A stretch of 64,000 bases of DNA from Eucalyptus grandis (Eukaryota; Streptophyta; Magnoliopsida; Myrtales; Myrtaceae): the NCBI RefSeq assembly GCF_016545825.1, contig NC_052621.1, forward strand, positions 13,664,199-13,728,198, in the 5' to 3' direction. The position numbers were made by a program, and so were the translations under genes. The notes under the pieces are model-generated. The model ran no database searches, had not been told where the DNA came from, and worked only from the letters and a program-made list of their open reading frames with translations. Shown here one piece after another: positions 35,294 to 46,980 of the stretch; position 1 is the stretch's first letter, and each line of letters opens with the position of its first letter.

Positions 35294-37173
35294 ATGGTGT
35301 GCATTCGCAAGGCCACAGTGGACGACCTGCTGGCCATGCAAGCTTGCAATCTGATGTGTCTACCCGAGAACTACCAGATGAAGTACTACCTGTACCACAT
35401 CCTGTCTTGGCCTCAGCTCCTCTACGTGGCGGAGGACTACAACGGCCGGATCGTCGGGTACGTCCTGGCGAAGATGGAGGAAGAGACCAACGAGTGCCAC
35501 GGCCACATCACCTCTCTCGCCGTCCTCCGCACTCATCGCAAGCTGGGACTCGCCACGAAGCTCATGAATGCTGCTCAGAATGCCATGGAACAGGTTTTTG
35601 TTCCTCTTTCCCTAACACCCTTTCTTTCTTTTTGGTATGCCGATAGCTTAATTTTGCTTGGGATGCTGTTTCTTGATGTAAAGTTTTGGGCTTTTGGTGG
35701 ATTTGTCATTTGGGTTGGTCTTACCTGGCATGCCGATGTCTTAAATTTTGCTTGGGATTCTGTTTTTTGATGTAAATTTTTGGGCTTTTGATGGATTTGT
35801 TATTTGGGTTGGTCTTACCTGGTTCTGTTATTGAAGCATACTCGTCTTCCGTAGATTTCAGTTAGAATTGAGTAAAGTTTGGCAGATAGTGGAATGATGT
35901 TGATGGTAGATCATTGGAGGCCATCGGAAATCGAATGCAGAGGTTAATTTGGCGAGATTATTTGGTCTATCTGTGTGGATAAATTGAATTTCTCCGATTT
36001 TATTTAGCAGAGAATTACTGGGAATTCTTAAGAGTTCACTATGGATAACTTTGGGGCGCTAGTCTTTCTTCTGTGTCCCCTTTTGATGGTTAGGTGCAAA
36101 TCCAGGTGAGAAAATGTGTTCTTGTTTGATTAAGCTTTTAAAACAGGTCGTTTAGTTCGTTCGGATTAGGTATGGTGATTTGATGTATTGATATGAATAC
36201 ACACACACACACGGTCGTGTTTATCAAGTAGAGGGATTTGTTCCTGGATTTATTTTTCTGCGGAGACATGACAATCTATGAAGTCCTTGCATACTTGTAT
36301 ATGCGAATCTATTCTGATATATTTTTTTGAAGCATATCTTAATATGTACTTGTGATGTGGTTGTTATTTCACACCCAATGAACATACCAATGCTAGCAGA
36401 GCAAATATAGTAATGTAGACATCATAAGCAACTTTATTTGAGGTGATATTTCACATCATGTATGGTCATATGCATGTATGTCTCTCTTTTAGATGCTGCA
36501 GAGAATTGTCTCCATTTTGATAGTTATCTTTTCTTTCGGTGAAATGTCAGTAGTTATCTGCTTGTTTGTGAGTGTATGTAGCTAGAGGACAACATATTGG
36601 GCTGGTGAGAACCTCTTATCTCGAGCTTAACTGGTGGAAATATTTGTGGTCTGAAACATAGTCATTTAGCTTTTAGTTTAAAGCCGCCTTTAAAAACAGG
36701 TGGCTCTAATTTTCGTTCTTAAACGTAGGAGTAAGTGAGTAGTTTTTATATGATTCACTCCTGATCGTTACCCATAAAAATGCTTGAACATGTCAAAGCA
36801 TGAAGTGTCATGCTTATTCTTTTAAGAGATCTTGCAGGTTTATGGGGCTGAGTATGTTTCGCTGCATGTGCGTAAAAGCAATCGTGCTGCATTCAATTTG
36901 TACACTGAAACACTGGGGTACAAGATACATGATGTGGAGGCGAAGTACTATGCAGATGGAGAGGATGCATATGACATGAGGAAGCAGCTCAAGGGAAAGC
37001 AGAACCATCATCACCATCATCATCATCGTCATGGGCACGGGCATGGGCATGGTCATGGTCACCATCATCATCATCATCATCATCATGGGGATGGGTGTTG
37101 TTCGGGTGACATCAAATCCGGGGGAATTGAAGCTGGACAAAAGCTGGATTCGAAGGCCAACAAAGCAGGCTAA
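35294..37173 (+). CDS. NAA10: N-alpha-acetyltransferase NAA10 (catalytic subunit of NatA)
   Basis: Two exons, 35294-35593 and 36838-37173, give about 211 residues. Start [16 protein letters not shown] and the block [17 protein letters not shown] are characteristic of NAA10/ARD1. The GNAT acetyl-CoA site R-x-x-G-x-A occurs in [12 protein letters not shown] (about residues 82-93), and [17 protein letters not shown] follows at the start of exon 2. The C-terminus carries a histidine-rich stretch (37007-37086) with runs of His broken by HGHGHGHG, then a GCC-SGD tail. NAA10 with NAA15 acetylates N-termini exposed after methionine removal, at the ribosome. An in-frame upstream ATG (35267) is possible, but MVCIRKA matches the family start. 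Confidence 0.95.
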
Positions 37174-38253
37174 TGAAGAGAGTTGAAGTGGGAGCTCAGA
37201 CATACTGTTGGCTATTTTTATGTCATTTTGCTGTTAGTTCAGGTACTTTCTCCGTGAAAAGAAGAAGGAAATTGCAGCTCTTGAAAGTTTAATGGAAACT
37301 CTTCATAAGTTAGCTTTGTGAGCCATTCATTCTGAAGCGTGTTCCATAAATTACCTTACATCATTTAGCGAGTATTTGTGTCGCTTTATCGACATTCCTT
37401 TTCTCACTTACGTTTTAGCCATAACCCCTGTTTTCCTCTGGTCTATAAATGGTGGTGACATGTTTTATGTGCTACCATGGGATTTGATGACTTTAATCAC
37501 AAGCGAAGGTGCACCCTCGGAAGGGGTCACGGCCTCTCTTTTTGTTCGGAGTTGTTATAAATGATAGTGGAGTGTGATCCCAGTAAATGTGTGACTGAGG
37601 AGGCCATCGGAGCGAATTTAACTTCAGCTTCTGTTTTTGCTTTTAATGTTTGAGGCTTGATTGTTATTTTAAATGGAACTTTCTCTGTGGCATATGTTAT
37701 GTGGACATTTGTATACGAATCTATTATTTTTATTGGGATGGATCCTTTTCTGCTTCTTTTTTTGTTGATGATGCTCTTGGTTCTTCAGAAGCAAGCACGC
37801 GTTCTGCGTCATCTTCCTCCCATGTTCATCCAGAGTTAGATAGAGATTTTCGAAAGAGGATCCCATCCATTTCTCTCCAAAATGGAGTCGTTTTTCGAGA
37901 AAAATAAAATAGAAGGTATAATGAGATGAAAAGGAGCAGTTATGTCAGATACAATCTCCTTATTTAATCTGATTATTCTGAAATCATTGTTTTTTTTTTT
38001 TTTTTTTTTGAGCAAACATTCTGAAATCATTGTTAACAACTAAACAATACTACGAATAAGCGACGCATACTGTTATGATAAATCATCACTAAATGGTAAA
38101 GAAATGAGTGATGATATTAGCTTGACATGCTAATTTTTTGCTCAAAGATCATGATCAATAAACTGGCCTTACGGTATTTGTTAATGATCAATTCATAACT
38201 ATAAGTTAATTTAATCTAAATTTCCGTCATTTAGTTGTAATTTTGACTGAAGA
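37174..38253. other. Intergenic region downstream of NAA10
   Basis: NAA10 3' UTR and AT-rich spacer with a T-run (about 37990-38009). No gene recognised. Confidence 0.5.
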
Positions 38254-38772
38254 TTGCTCCTAAATTTAAGAAAGGAAGTAGCAGCAAGGGAGGTGTTGAT
38301 CTCAGTCTCTCGGTGTTCACTCCTCACGGACTCGGATTCCTTGGTTCTGCTCACTTGTCACACGGAGAGCCAGAAGCAAATGTCATGTATCTTGATCTCT
38401 GCGGTAGTAGCCGTAAATAATGCATTGGATCCCCTGGCAATAGCAAAGGCGGCACCCGTAATCCAGAATGAACTCGCTGAGCTTGAATTCAGGGTCTCCG
38501 CTGCCCGATACGCCGCTGTGGAGCTGCCAGTGTTCCCATCCATCTTACCTGCCGATATGGTAGATGTAGGGGAGCTTGAAAGGGGAACCTACGAGACAGA
38601 AGACATGGCAGGAAAGCAACGTATGAAAGTAGCAGCTAGTTTTCAAGGAGCAAGGCTGGTGCCATGGCCTGGCGTAGGGAGAATGAAGGACCTCAGGAAG
38701 AAGCTTTCCCGCCTACTTGACTGCTTGAAAAACATCCCCGATGGAGAAAGCACGCGATCGGGAGACAGGTAA
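38254..38772 (+). CDS. Unidentified ORF, 172 residues
   Basis: An uninterrupted frame with less AT-rich composition than its flanks. It includes PLAIAKAAPVIQNELAELEF and GELERGTYETEDMAGKQRM. It has no signal peptide, no clear membrane segment, and ends with a basic helix MKDLRKKLSRLLDCL. I do not recognise the family, and it may be a gene fragment or a chance frame. The start is uncertain. It lies in a spacer between convergent NAA10 and OBERON4-like genes. Confidence 0.3.
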   Translation: MLLNLRKEVAAREVLISVSRCSLLTDSDSLVLLTCHTESQKQMSCILISAVVAVNNALDPLAIAKAAPVIQNELAELEFRVSAARYAAVELPVFPSILPADMVDVGELERGTYETEDMAGKQRMKVAASFQGARLVPWPGVGRMKDLRKKLSRLLDCLKNIPDGESTRSGDR

Positions 38773-39338
38773 ATGTTCCTATCACTGTTGAATTTTTCCA
38801 TCATGTCGAGGGAAATGTTCTTTTTTGAGACATAACATGAAAGAATTACATTGTTCATAATCCAACAGAGGAAGATGAGTACTAACTTACAGCAAGACAC
38901 ACGAAACAAACATCGAGTTCATTTAGGAAATCTAAAAAATTCATCGGCTGCGCTGCCAAGCCAGTGTAACAACAATCGGCGAACGCATAATGAGCTTTTA
39001 CCAGGAACCCAATTTCCTAATTCACAATTCAACTTGTTCCGTAAACTGCATGCACAACATATCAATATATAATTCTTCATTCAAGAAATCCTAAACTAAT
39101 CATTTGATTGTAAGCCCGTGCTAACAAAAAGAGGACGATGGAAGCTAGAACATGTCCTAGTCCTACTTGCATAGACTAAGGGAACTGGTCAATTACATGT
39201 GAGGAGATGTTGCACTCCCCGTACAGATTCTGGTTTGCCTCCAAACCAACAAACCTAGGGAGCATGTGTCTTTGCCATTAGCTGGTAAAATTACCTGAAG
39301 AATTGACACTTCTAAGAGACATGCTGTCAAACATCATG

Positions 39339-42300
39339 TTACAGGGCAAGGTTTCTTTGAGTTGCTTCCATTCTCAATAATAAATCCTTAATATCGGCTT
39401 CCATTCTGATCTTCATGTTGAAATATTCTAGATGGGCTCTTTCTAAAGCCTGCAGCTCTTCCAATTTTTTCTGCGCAATTCCTCAGCCTCTGCCAAGCGC
39501 AATTTTGCAATTCGGGCAGTGTACTCCTCTTCGATCTTTTCATTCTTGGTCACTGCTATACGTTTCAGTCCCTCAGCTTCTCTTCTTGCATCATCAGCAC
39601 GCTTTTGAAACATCTTCGCTTCCGCTTTTTTAATTCTGACAATACTTTCCAACTCATCAAACAATGGTTCTTTCTTATCACTCCTCTGCAATTCCAACTC
39701 CAAAGCATGCTGATCACTCCGGCCAATATTGGGGCTTGGAATTGTACTGCTTAGACGTTCCCCTTGGAAAGGAACCCTTTCCACTACTGCACCTGTGACC
39801 CATGACATATCCTGGCTAGCTCCAGCCACATTGTTGACTCCTTTCCCTCGTTCAATGCCAGAGTCCAGAGTTTTATCATATTTAGCTGAATTGGATTCTG
39901 CCATCACAGTGAAGAACAAAATAGCAGATTCCGGTTAATAACACAGTCAAGCAAAGTGCAGATATGTTAGCTTTATACTAACTTAATCAACATCCCACAA
40001 ACAAAAACCAATCTAGTTCCCAGTACATATACGTAATATTGATTTTTTTTTTTTAATATCCACTGTATCTTCTATATTCTGCATGCAGTTCTTCTGAAAC
40101 CATTCCTACGCTAAAAACAAGTACTTCTTATTCAAGTAGAAGTCTTATGAATCTTGAAACAAAAGCAAGAACCAGCCTAGCAACATGGGGAGCAAAATAA
40201 GCTGAAAGTTTCTGGGATGGATTTAATAATGTATGAGTCCACCTATCTGATTCACCCTACAATCTATGCATTCAAAACAGAGAAGAAAAGATAGTGAGAC
40301 AGCATATCATCCATCAGAAAGTATCCCAAGTAGAAACAGTATATCAAAGCTGTCCATATTTTTTTTTAATGAAGATTAAAGAAAAAAATTATGTTTTTCT
40401 TCATAGTTTACTCACAGATGTCCTTATCCCTTAAATTTGCATCCCTCTTTCAAAATTAAGCATCACTTCCAAAAAGAAAAAAAAAGGGGTCGATGCTGAA
40501 AATCTATCTAACATGCATGTGTGGCATATCAAAATAACTCTTTTAAAGTAACAAATAGTCAGACCAGGAACGACCAGGCTTGAGGATACAGAACATTACC
40601 ATTCAGGAAAGTCATGATGTAACTGTATACTTCAGGAAGGTTAGCGTTATTTGCCAATCTCACCATCATCTGATCGGCAACTTCATATAATCGTTTCCCT
40701 CTCAAGTCCTTGCTCACATGGAAAATCCTCTTGACATATTCGAGTTCTCTGTAAAAATTCTCAATGTTCCATCCCCTTGCAAAGTTTTGAAAAACCTCTT
40801 TCACAAATCCAAACATCTCAGAAGGATGATTGCAAGCGACACAATGAAACTGCATCTCTGTCATTCCTTGGGTGCCAGTTGCACTATGTCCATTCCTAAT
40901 ATAAGATTCCCTTATGGCACACTCCACATGACACCAATGAAGACAAACATCACAACCAACCCACTTACACGTGTCAGATGCCATGTCAAACTTGGAGCAC
41001 ACTAGGCACATACAATCACTGCAAAAGCCACTCTTTACACAAACCTTGCAGTCACACCCACTAGCAGGTAAAGCACTCCGACAGGAAACATTTTTGCATC
41101 TTAAATTCAGAAAAATCTCAGCCAAATCGGAGGATGGAAGACTGGATGGAAGTTGAAGATAGTCTGGTAGACCAGTTTTTAGAGCAACCAAGATATCCAG
41201 TTGAGTTTGATGGCATTTCAATAGCATCTCAACAGTAATATCTGATCTGTTCTGCAGCGCTTCTCGAAAAGCCAATAGTTGCCGATGCTTATCTTTATTA
41301 AGCATTAACTCCCGGATACTCTCTTTGAAATATGCCAAAGATTCTTCTCTCATCTCGCGGAATTTCCTTGCAATTTCATACAATGGTTCTGAAACTATCT
41401 TCTCAATGAGCGACTCAACAAATTCAGTTCCACTTCCATCCATCAACTGTTGATCACGCTCCTTTTGGCTACCACTCCTGTATAAGCTACCACCATGTTT
41501 CTCCCTTGCCGCTTGTTTCTTATCAAAGCCGTAACTCGTCCCCATTTCATGAGATCCAATACTCTGTGAAGGGGACTTGACATCATCATGACGCTTTGTC
41601 TGCCCTCCCATCACCTGTTTGTTAAAACTCAGTTGCTTGTCCAGTCCACTGTGCATTTTACCACTTCCCTCAGCCCTAAGATTCAGGGCTTGGATGAGAT
41701 CACTATTTGAATTGCCCAGCACGGCTTGAGACTGGTAAAGAGAGCCGTTTCCATTACTGAGAGATCCTTGATACACCGGAGCTTCGTTAGGCTTCGCCTC
41801 ATTCTGAGCTAGTGCCTGCCAATCAACTCCCTGAAACAGAGGGCGACTCTTCACTGATTGTTCATAGTCTACTGAATTCTGAGTAAGAGAACAACTTGGA
41901 TTGTGGAAAAAGGATTGAGATCCCGAAAAGGACTGGGTAAAGCCTTCTGAGTTAGTACGAAAAGTAGACCAGGACTGCACACTTCTGCATTGGCTAGGGG
42001 AAGCAGGAGCAGCGGCGGTTGTGTTGTCACCCGTGGCGCCAATAGGTAACAACACATTTGGCAAGCTCAGAGAGAGATCGAGTTGCTCCATCCCCAGTTT
42101 GTCATCTTTCTGCCCAGTAATGCCCGCATTATCTGATTTTTCTGCTTTCCTAACTGGAGAGCTCGAGAACAACTCAAAACCTCTAGTGCTTGGCCCTTCC
42201 ATGTCCATATCCCTGCTACTCACAACATCTCTAAATTCTCTTTCAATCCATACGCGTTCTTTGGCAACTTCAGCGACTTCGATTGGCATAAAAGCAACGC

Positions 42301-43819
42301 TCTTGCCTTTGTCCTTGAAGCTATGCACAAGCCTTTCTCCAGCCAAGCCGGTACTATCATCAGGCAGCGAAGACCCTGCCGGTTCTCCTAGTTTTAACTC
42401 CTGTGAGTCTGCATCTTCTTCCTTGAGTTGGAGATCAATAGCCTTGTCTTGTTTAGGAGGTTCTTCATCATGCAAGTGCTTCCTATATTGAATGGCTTCC
42501 TCTGCAGACTCCAAGTGACCTCCCCAGCTCTCTTCCTCCCCTTTCAGAATCTCCCGATCCTTGACTATTGCACTATCAGATTCAGTTTCACTTTCCTCAT
42601 CATTACTACCACTCATCTCGTCATTTGAAGTCTTTCGATGATCTTGAGAGGCCTCATCTGTATGTTCCCTCTTCTCCTCAACTGGACTTTCTTCAGGGCA
42701 ATCCTTCCCTTCCTCACAAGGGGACTTGTTGACTTCTTCGGCAGCCTCAGCTCTACCCTCAATCTCTACAACTTCCCTATGACCAGATTCCAACTGAACA
42801 GCCTTTTGGGGGCTTCCTCCACTCCCAACCTCAGGAGCCGATCCAAGTTCACCGGCAGCTTCTGGTTCCAGCTCTCCTTCCTCCATTTCACTACTACTCC
42901 CACTCTCAGCTAGCGACGACTCCTCTTGTTTCTTGGTCTCCACACTCTGCGATCTCCCGCTTGACCAGCTCGGGGACTTCTCCTTCTCCTTCTCCTCCTC
43001 CTTCTCCTTTTCCTTCTCCTTCTCCTTCTCCTTCTCCTTATCCTTCTCCTTAACCTCTCCGGCCTCTTGATGTTTCGGCGGTGACCTCGACCTCGACCTC
43101 ATCCTAGACTGCTGTTCACTACCCGAATCACCTCGCGACACGCTAGGTGACTTCTCCTTCTCTTTCTCCCTCACTTTTCCATCTCTAAAACCTCTTCGAG
43201 ATTGCTCACTCCCGGAATCTCTCGACCACGTAGGAGATTTCACATCCCTCAGCGCCTTCCTCTCCCTGTCTTCCATGAATCCAGCTCTGAAACTCCTGCC
43301 CTCGTCAACTTCTTTGCTACCATTCCCGAATCTCTGCCAAGAGGACGACGAAGTGCTCCCTTCGCGCCTCGATCTGTCCCTCTCCGATCGGAATCCCTTA
43401 GGGAACTCCTTCTTCGGGCCGGAGAAGCCATCCGATCGGTGAGCAACTCCGCGACCATTGCCGCCGTACCCGTCCGCTCTCTCGGCGAAATCAGCCCCAT
43501 GCCCCTTCCTCTCGCCGTGCCTATCGGGGCCAAACCCCGAGCCCAACAGCTTCCTGCGATCGTAGCGCTCCAAATCGTGGTCGGAGCGCTTGCGGGGGAT
43601 CCTCAAGGCGTCGCGGGCGTCATCGTCGAGGGGCCGATCCCGGTCGTACCGAGAGGAGTAGGAGGTGAGCAGAACCTTGCGAGGAGGAGCGTCGCCGGGC
43701 TTGGGGGAGTAGAAGCCGCTTCGGTGGGAAGAGGAGGAGGAGCGATTGGAAGCCGAGTCTTTGCACAGGCTCTTGTCGCCATAGTAGTCGAGATCATCGC
43801 TCGACCGCAATCTCTTCAT
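39339..43819 (-). CDS. OBE4: OBERON4/TITANIA2-like PHD-finger protein, with an apparent frameshift in the last exon
   Basis: Exon 1 (43819-40600) starts MKRLRSSDDLDYYGDKS, the family start. The longer frame from 43933 adds a hydrophobic stretch that I take as 5' UTR. The N-terminal 400 residues are low complexity, rich in R/S/D/E with a KE repeat (encoded near 43060-42970). The central region holds LSLSLPNVLLPIGA. A PHD-like Cys/His domain spans about residues 908-995 (CKNVSCRSALPASGCDCKVC to FHCVACN). The intron (40599-39898) splits a codon after MTFLN. Exon 2 (39897-39339) encodes the C-terminal coiled coil (ELESIVRIKKAEAKMFQKRA). Near 39463-39480 one base seems missing. The plain frame stops at 39443, but the conserved LEELQALERAHLEYFNMK continues in the next frame to TAA at 39339-39341. 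OBERON proteins are nuclear factors for meristem and root establishment. Confidence 0.9.
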
Positions 43820-45729
43820 GATCCGACACCGCTTCAAACCCGCCAAACCAAACCAAAACCCCAAAAAAATAAAAACTACAAAGAAGAAGAAAATGGAAGG
43901 GAACGGCTCAAAGGACGGGCTCCCAAATCGCAACCCGCAGCACCGGGATCATGTCCGATTTCACTTTGGGCGGCGGCAGCAGCAGCAGCAGAGGCGGCGG
44001 ATGATTTCGGGGAAACCCTAAAAGGGCCCAGTCGGATGCTAGACCTCGGAGGAAGCAAGGAACATGGGGGCGGGCGGGGGTGGAGGGAATCCACCGCAAA
44101 GCAAAAGGGGGCGGAGAGAATCGAAGGTGGGGAAACCCCGGTCAAAAGAGGGAGAAACGGAGAACCAACCAGACCGGGGAGGAGGAGGCGAAGGGACGGC
44201 GATGGATCCAGAGAAGGACGAAGGGAGGAAGGAAGGGAGGAAGGAGATGGTGGTGGAGGTAGGGGAGTGCAGAGCGATTAGGGCAAAGTGGGGCGGCGTG
44301 GGGTGGGGGGGTGTGCGCTGCACACGTGGAGGTGATGGGATCGAGATTTGAGGAGGTATTGGGGACTGGGGAGGGTCGGACGGTTGAGGGTCAAATTTGC
44401 GGAAGGAGAGAGAGAGAGAGACAGAGACAGAGAAATGGAACATTAGAAAAGTCATTGATAGTGTGAAAATCAGTCAACGCAGCTTAACCCACTGTTCTCG
44501 TTCGTCGTGCCCCCTGTCCTGTCCAGTAGAAGAAAGAGAAGGGAAAGGAGGAAGCCGACTTGGATACGCAAGGTGCGCACTGCGCATCCCTCCCCCACCC
44601 CCCCTGGGCTGCATTGAATCCCATTCGGACCTTTTTGACTTTGGTGGTCTCTTCCCCCCTCCCAAATAAAATAAATAAAAATAAATAAATAAATAATAAG
44701 AAGAAGAAGAAGGGCAGAGAAAAAGAGATCGGGAGTGGGGAGGACTGCGGGATGCGTGCGTGTGGAATGCACTTCGATCCTACCGTCGCCGAGCGGTGTC
44801 GTGGCGATGTGAATGCGATCGGCCCCCGTCCGATCTTGGCGAGAATGTGTGCTGGGAGGGATGGGACGGGGTTAGTGCGTCCGAATCATCATCGCAATAT
44901 ATTTGTCAACCCCCACCCGCCCCCCAACTTTGTTATATACACACGCGTAGGCTATATCCAGAATCGCATGCGGTTGGTGTTGACAACTCCAAGAGTCCGA
45001 TACATTTGTATTTCCTTCCGTGATGTTCAATCATTAGGTAAGGGGGCTCCTTCAAATTAAACAAGAGAAAAAAATAGATACTTAAAAAAAGACCCAACTA
45101 CTCAAATCTTTTTGAGTACTTGGGCAGTTCTGAAGAGGATGCATGGAGATATATAAGAATTGTTTAGTGAGGATGGATCTGAAAATGGAGTGCCAACGTG
45201 AGATCGTTGACATATTTGGAGTAGGTAGATTTAGAGAGGAATTCAGCCCGTACTAGCGTACCACACAATCGGCAATTTTTCCTGAAATTTGGATGATCGA
45301 TAAGGGGTGAGGCTGAGCTTGCTTGAGGAACCAATCCACTTTTTGCTCTTTGAGCTTGGAACCCGGGCCTGGCCCGACCCGGCCCGGCCCGGCCCGGCCC
45401 ATCACGTTAGGCTTATCCGTTCTCATCGTCGTGGCTGCTACGCCTTCGAAATATCCGTCGGCGACTCTCTGCTCTTTTGTTCGCATTCGCAAGGCACGGA
45501 TATTCCCAGTTGGCTCCCCGTTCCACTCCCGACTTCTCTCAAAATGGTGTGAGTGCAGGTTATCTTCTTCTTCAACGACAACGGGGAGGTCAAGTCCTGC
45601 ATCCTGATCGACACTGCAGAGACCCAGCCCACACCTTGTCCCAGGACCTCCTCTGACCACCCTTGTTCCAATTAGCAAACCACAAGAAGTCACAGAGACT
45701 TCAAGTTCCCACCTTGTGAGCTTCTGTCC
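43820..45729. other. Divergent spacer between OBERON4-like gene and the small plastid-type gene
   Basis: It is GC-rich near the OBERON start (44040-44350). GA and CT runs (about 44405-44430) mark probable leader sequence, and a pyrimidine/purine tract lies at about 44690-44715. A short GC tandem repeat of the unit ggccc lies at about 45367-45400 and ends in GGCCCAT. Open frames here overlap in all directions and reflect GC content. No gene supported. Confidence 0.45.
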
Positions 45730-46098
45730 ATGGCTTCCTTCTCTTTCCATCACCACTACTTCCGCGGCAGATCCACTGCAATTCAAGAACTCAAGCGCGG
45801 CGACTGTTCCAAGCACGTTATCACTGTTTCTTGCACGGCCCATGACCGACAGCATGACGATCCTGCGATGCAGGAGCCGAAGAAAGAAAAGCAGAGCAAG
45901 AGGCCAACTTTTGCTGGAATTGTAGAAGGTTTTGAGAAGATAGGGAAGGGATTGAAGCACAATTTGGGCCCACAGAGGAAGGGTGACTGGAAAGATTTGG
46001 CTTTGATGAGTTTATCGTTTGCTGTTTATGTGTACATATCTCAGAAGATTGTTTGTGCTTACTGTGCTTGGGTGTCCATGCCAAAGCAGCCCTGGTAA
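45730..46098 (+). CDS. Small predicted plastid-targeted membrane protein, unidentified
   Basis: A single-exon frame of 122 residues. The N-terminus (MASFSFHHHYFRGRSTA) is rich in Ser/His/Arg with few acids, consistent with a chloroplast transit peptide. A Lys-rich middle (EPKKEKQSKRP) is followed by FAGIVEGFEKIGKGLKHNLG. One hydrophobic segment near the C-terminus (LALMSLSFAVYVYISQ) probably spans a membrane, and the protein ends CAWVSMPKQPW. The segmental organisation and clean start context (ccATGG) argue for a real gene, but I do not recognise the family. Confidence 0.6.
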   Translation: MASFSFHHHYFRGRSTAIQELKRGDCSKHVITVSCTAHDRQHDDPAMQEPKKEKQSKRPTFAGIVEGFEKIGKGLKHNLGPQRKGDWKDLALMSLSFAVYVYISQKIVCAYCAWVSMPKQPW

Positions 46099-46980
46099 TT
46101 CGTAAATAAGCGAAGTCAAGCCATCTTCTTTTGTTGTAAGAGAGCTAGAGATTGGGTATGTTCTTCCCATAGTTCAATCATGTTAGTAATTATGAAGGGA
46201 AGCATCTTCATTGTATATGTTGCAACTCATTAAGATCTCTGTCGTATAAAAGTGCTCACTTTTTTGACATTCCTTCTTACCGGAAAGTGTCGGTGTGTAA
46301 CTCTTTAACTGTTCTCTTGCAATATATGCTGGAGAGTTACAGTCACCAACCATTGCGTTCGAAAATGAATCTTCTCCTCCCCATGACAGGAGCAGGCTTG
46401 ACAAAAAGTGACAGGAATCACAAGTTTGATTGTGATTACTATAATTTACCATGGAATTGAACATAGAATTTCGCCAGTCAAGGACTAACAGGGTGCAGGT
46501 GCCAGTTGATCGCTGATCGCCTTGTAAGAGCATTGGGTAGGCATTTTTCACCACACAAATGGGATGGTGTTCCTCAATGACCGTGCAGTTTAAACTGTAT
46601 AGCAGAATTATAAAATTTCTCAAGTGATTCTCTGCTGCCAAATCAGTTCCAATTGCCTTTCACAGTATCGCCTTTTTTTTTTCCCGTTAATAGCACAATC
46701 CATTTAATCAGTGCAACGAATGTAAGAATAGACTCCTCAATGATTTCATCTTATGTCCTTTCTATGTGTATTGCTATTTCTCTGCATGAATATGGATCTG
46801 ATATATAATTTGATAGATACTACTCAGCATAGCTACCCTGGTTGCCAATTTGACTGCTGGTGAATTTAAGCAAAAAAGGTGGACTAATAATTTCTTCTAT
46901 ATCTGGAGATCAACACAGACGTCTTCAATGGAAAAAAGTAGACCCAATGTATTGTCTATAGATATTGTTGATGCTGAAGG
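46099..46980. other. Convergent spacer
   Basis: 3' flanks of the small gene and of TAB2. A T-run lies near 46672-46683. No other gene seen. Confidence 0.5.

Noticed and set aside
36814..37203. Minus-strand ORF with Met/Val/Met-Met runs
   Set aside because: Antisense of the NAA10 histidine codons (CAT read as ATG).
43202..44281. 359-residue plus-strand ORF opposite the OBERON4-like gene start
   Set aside because: It is the antisense of GC-rich, Arg/Ser-rich OBERON coding and leader sequence. The composition explains the open frame, and there is no recognisable domain.
45253..45960. 235-residue minus-strand ORF
   Set aside because: It overlaps the small plastid-type gene in antisense and a GGCCC tandem repeat. 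No domain seen.
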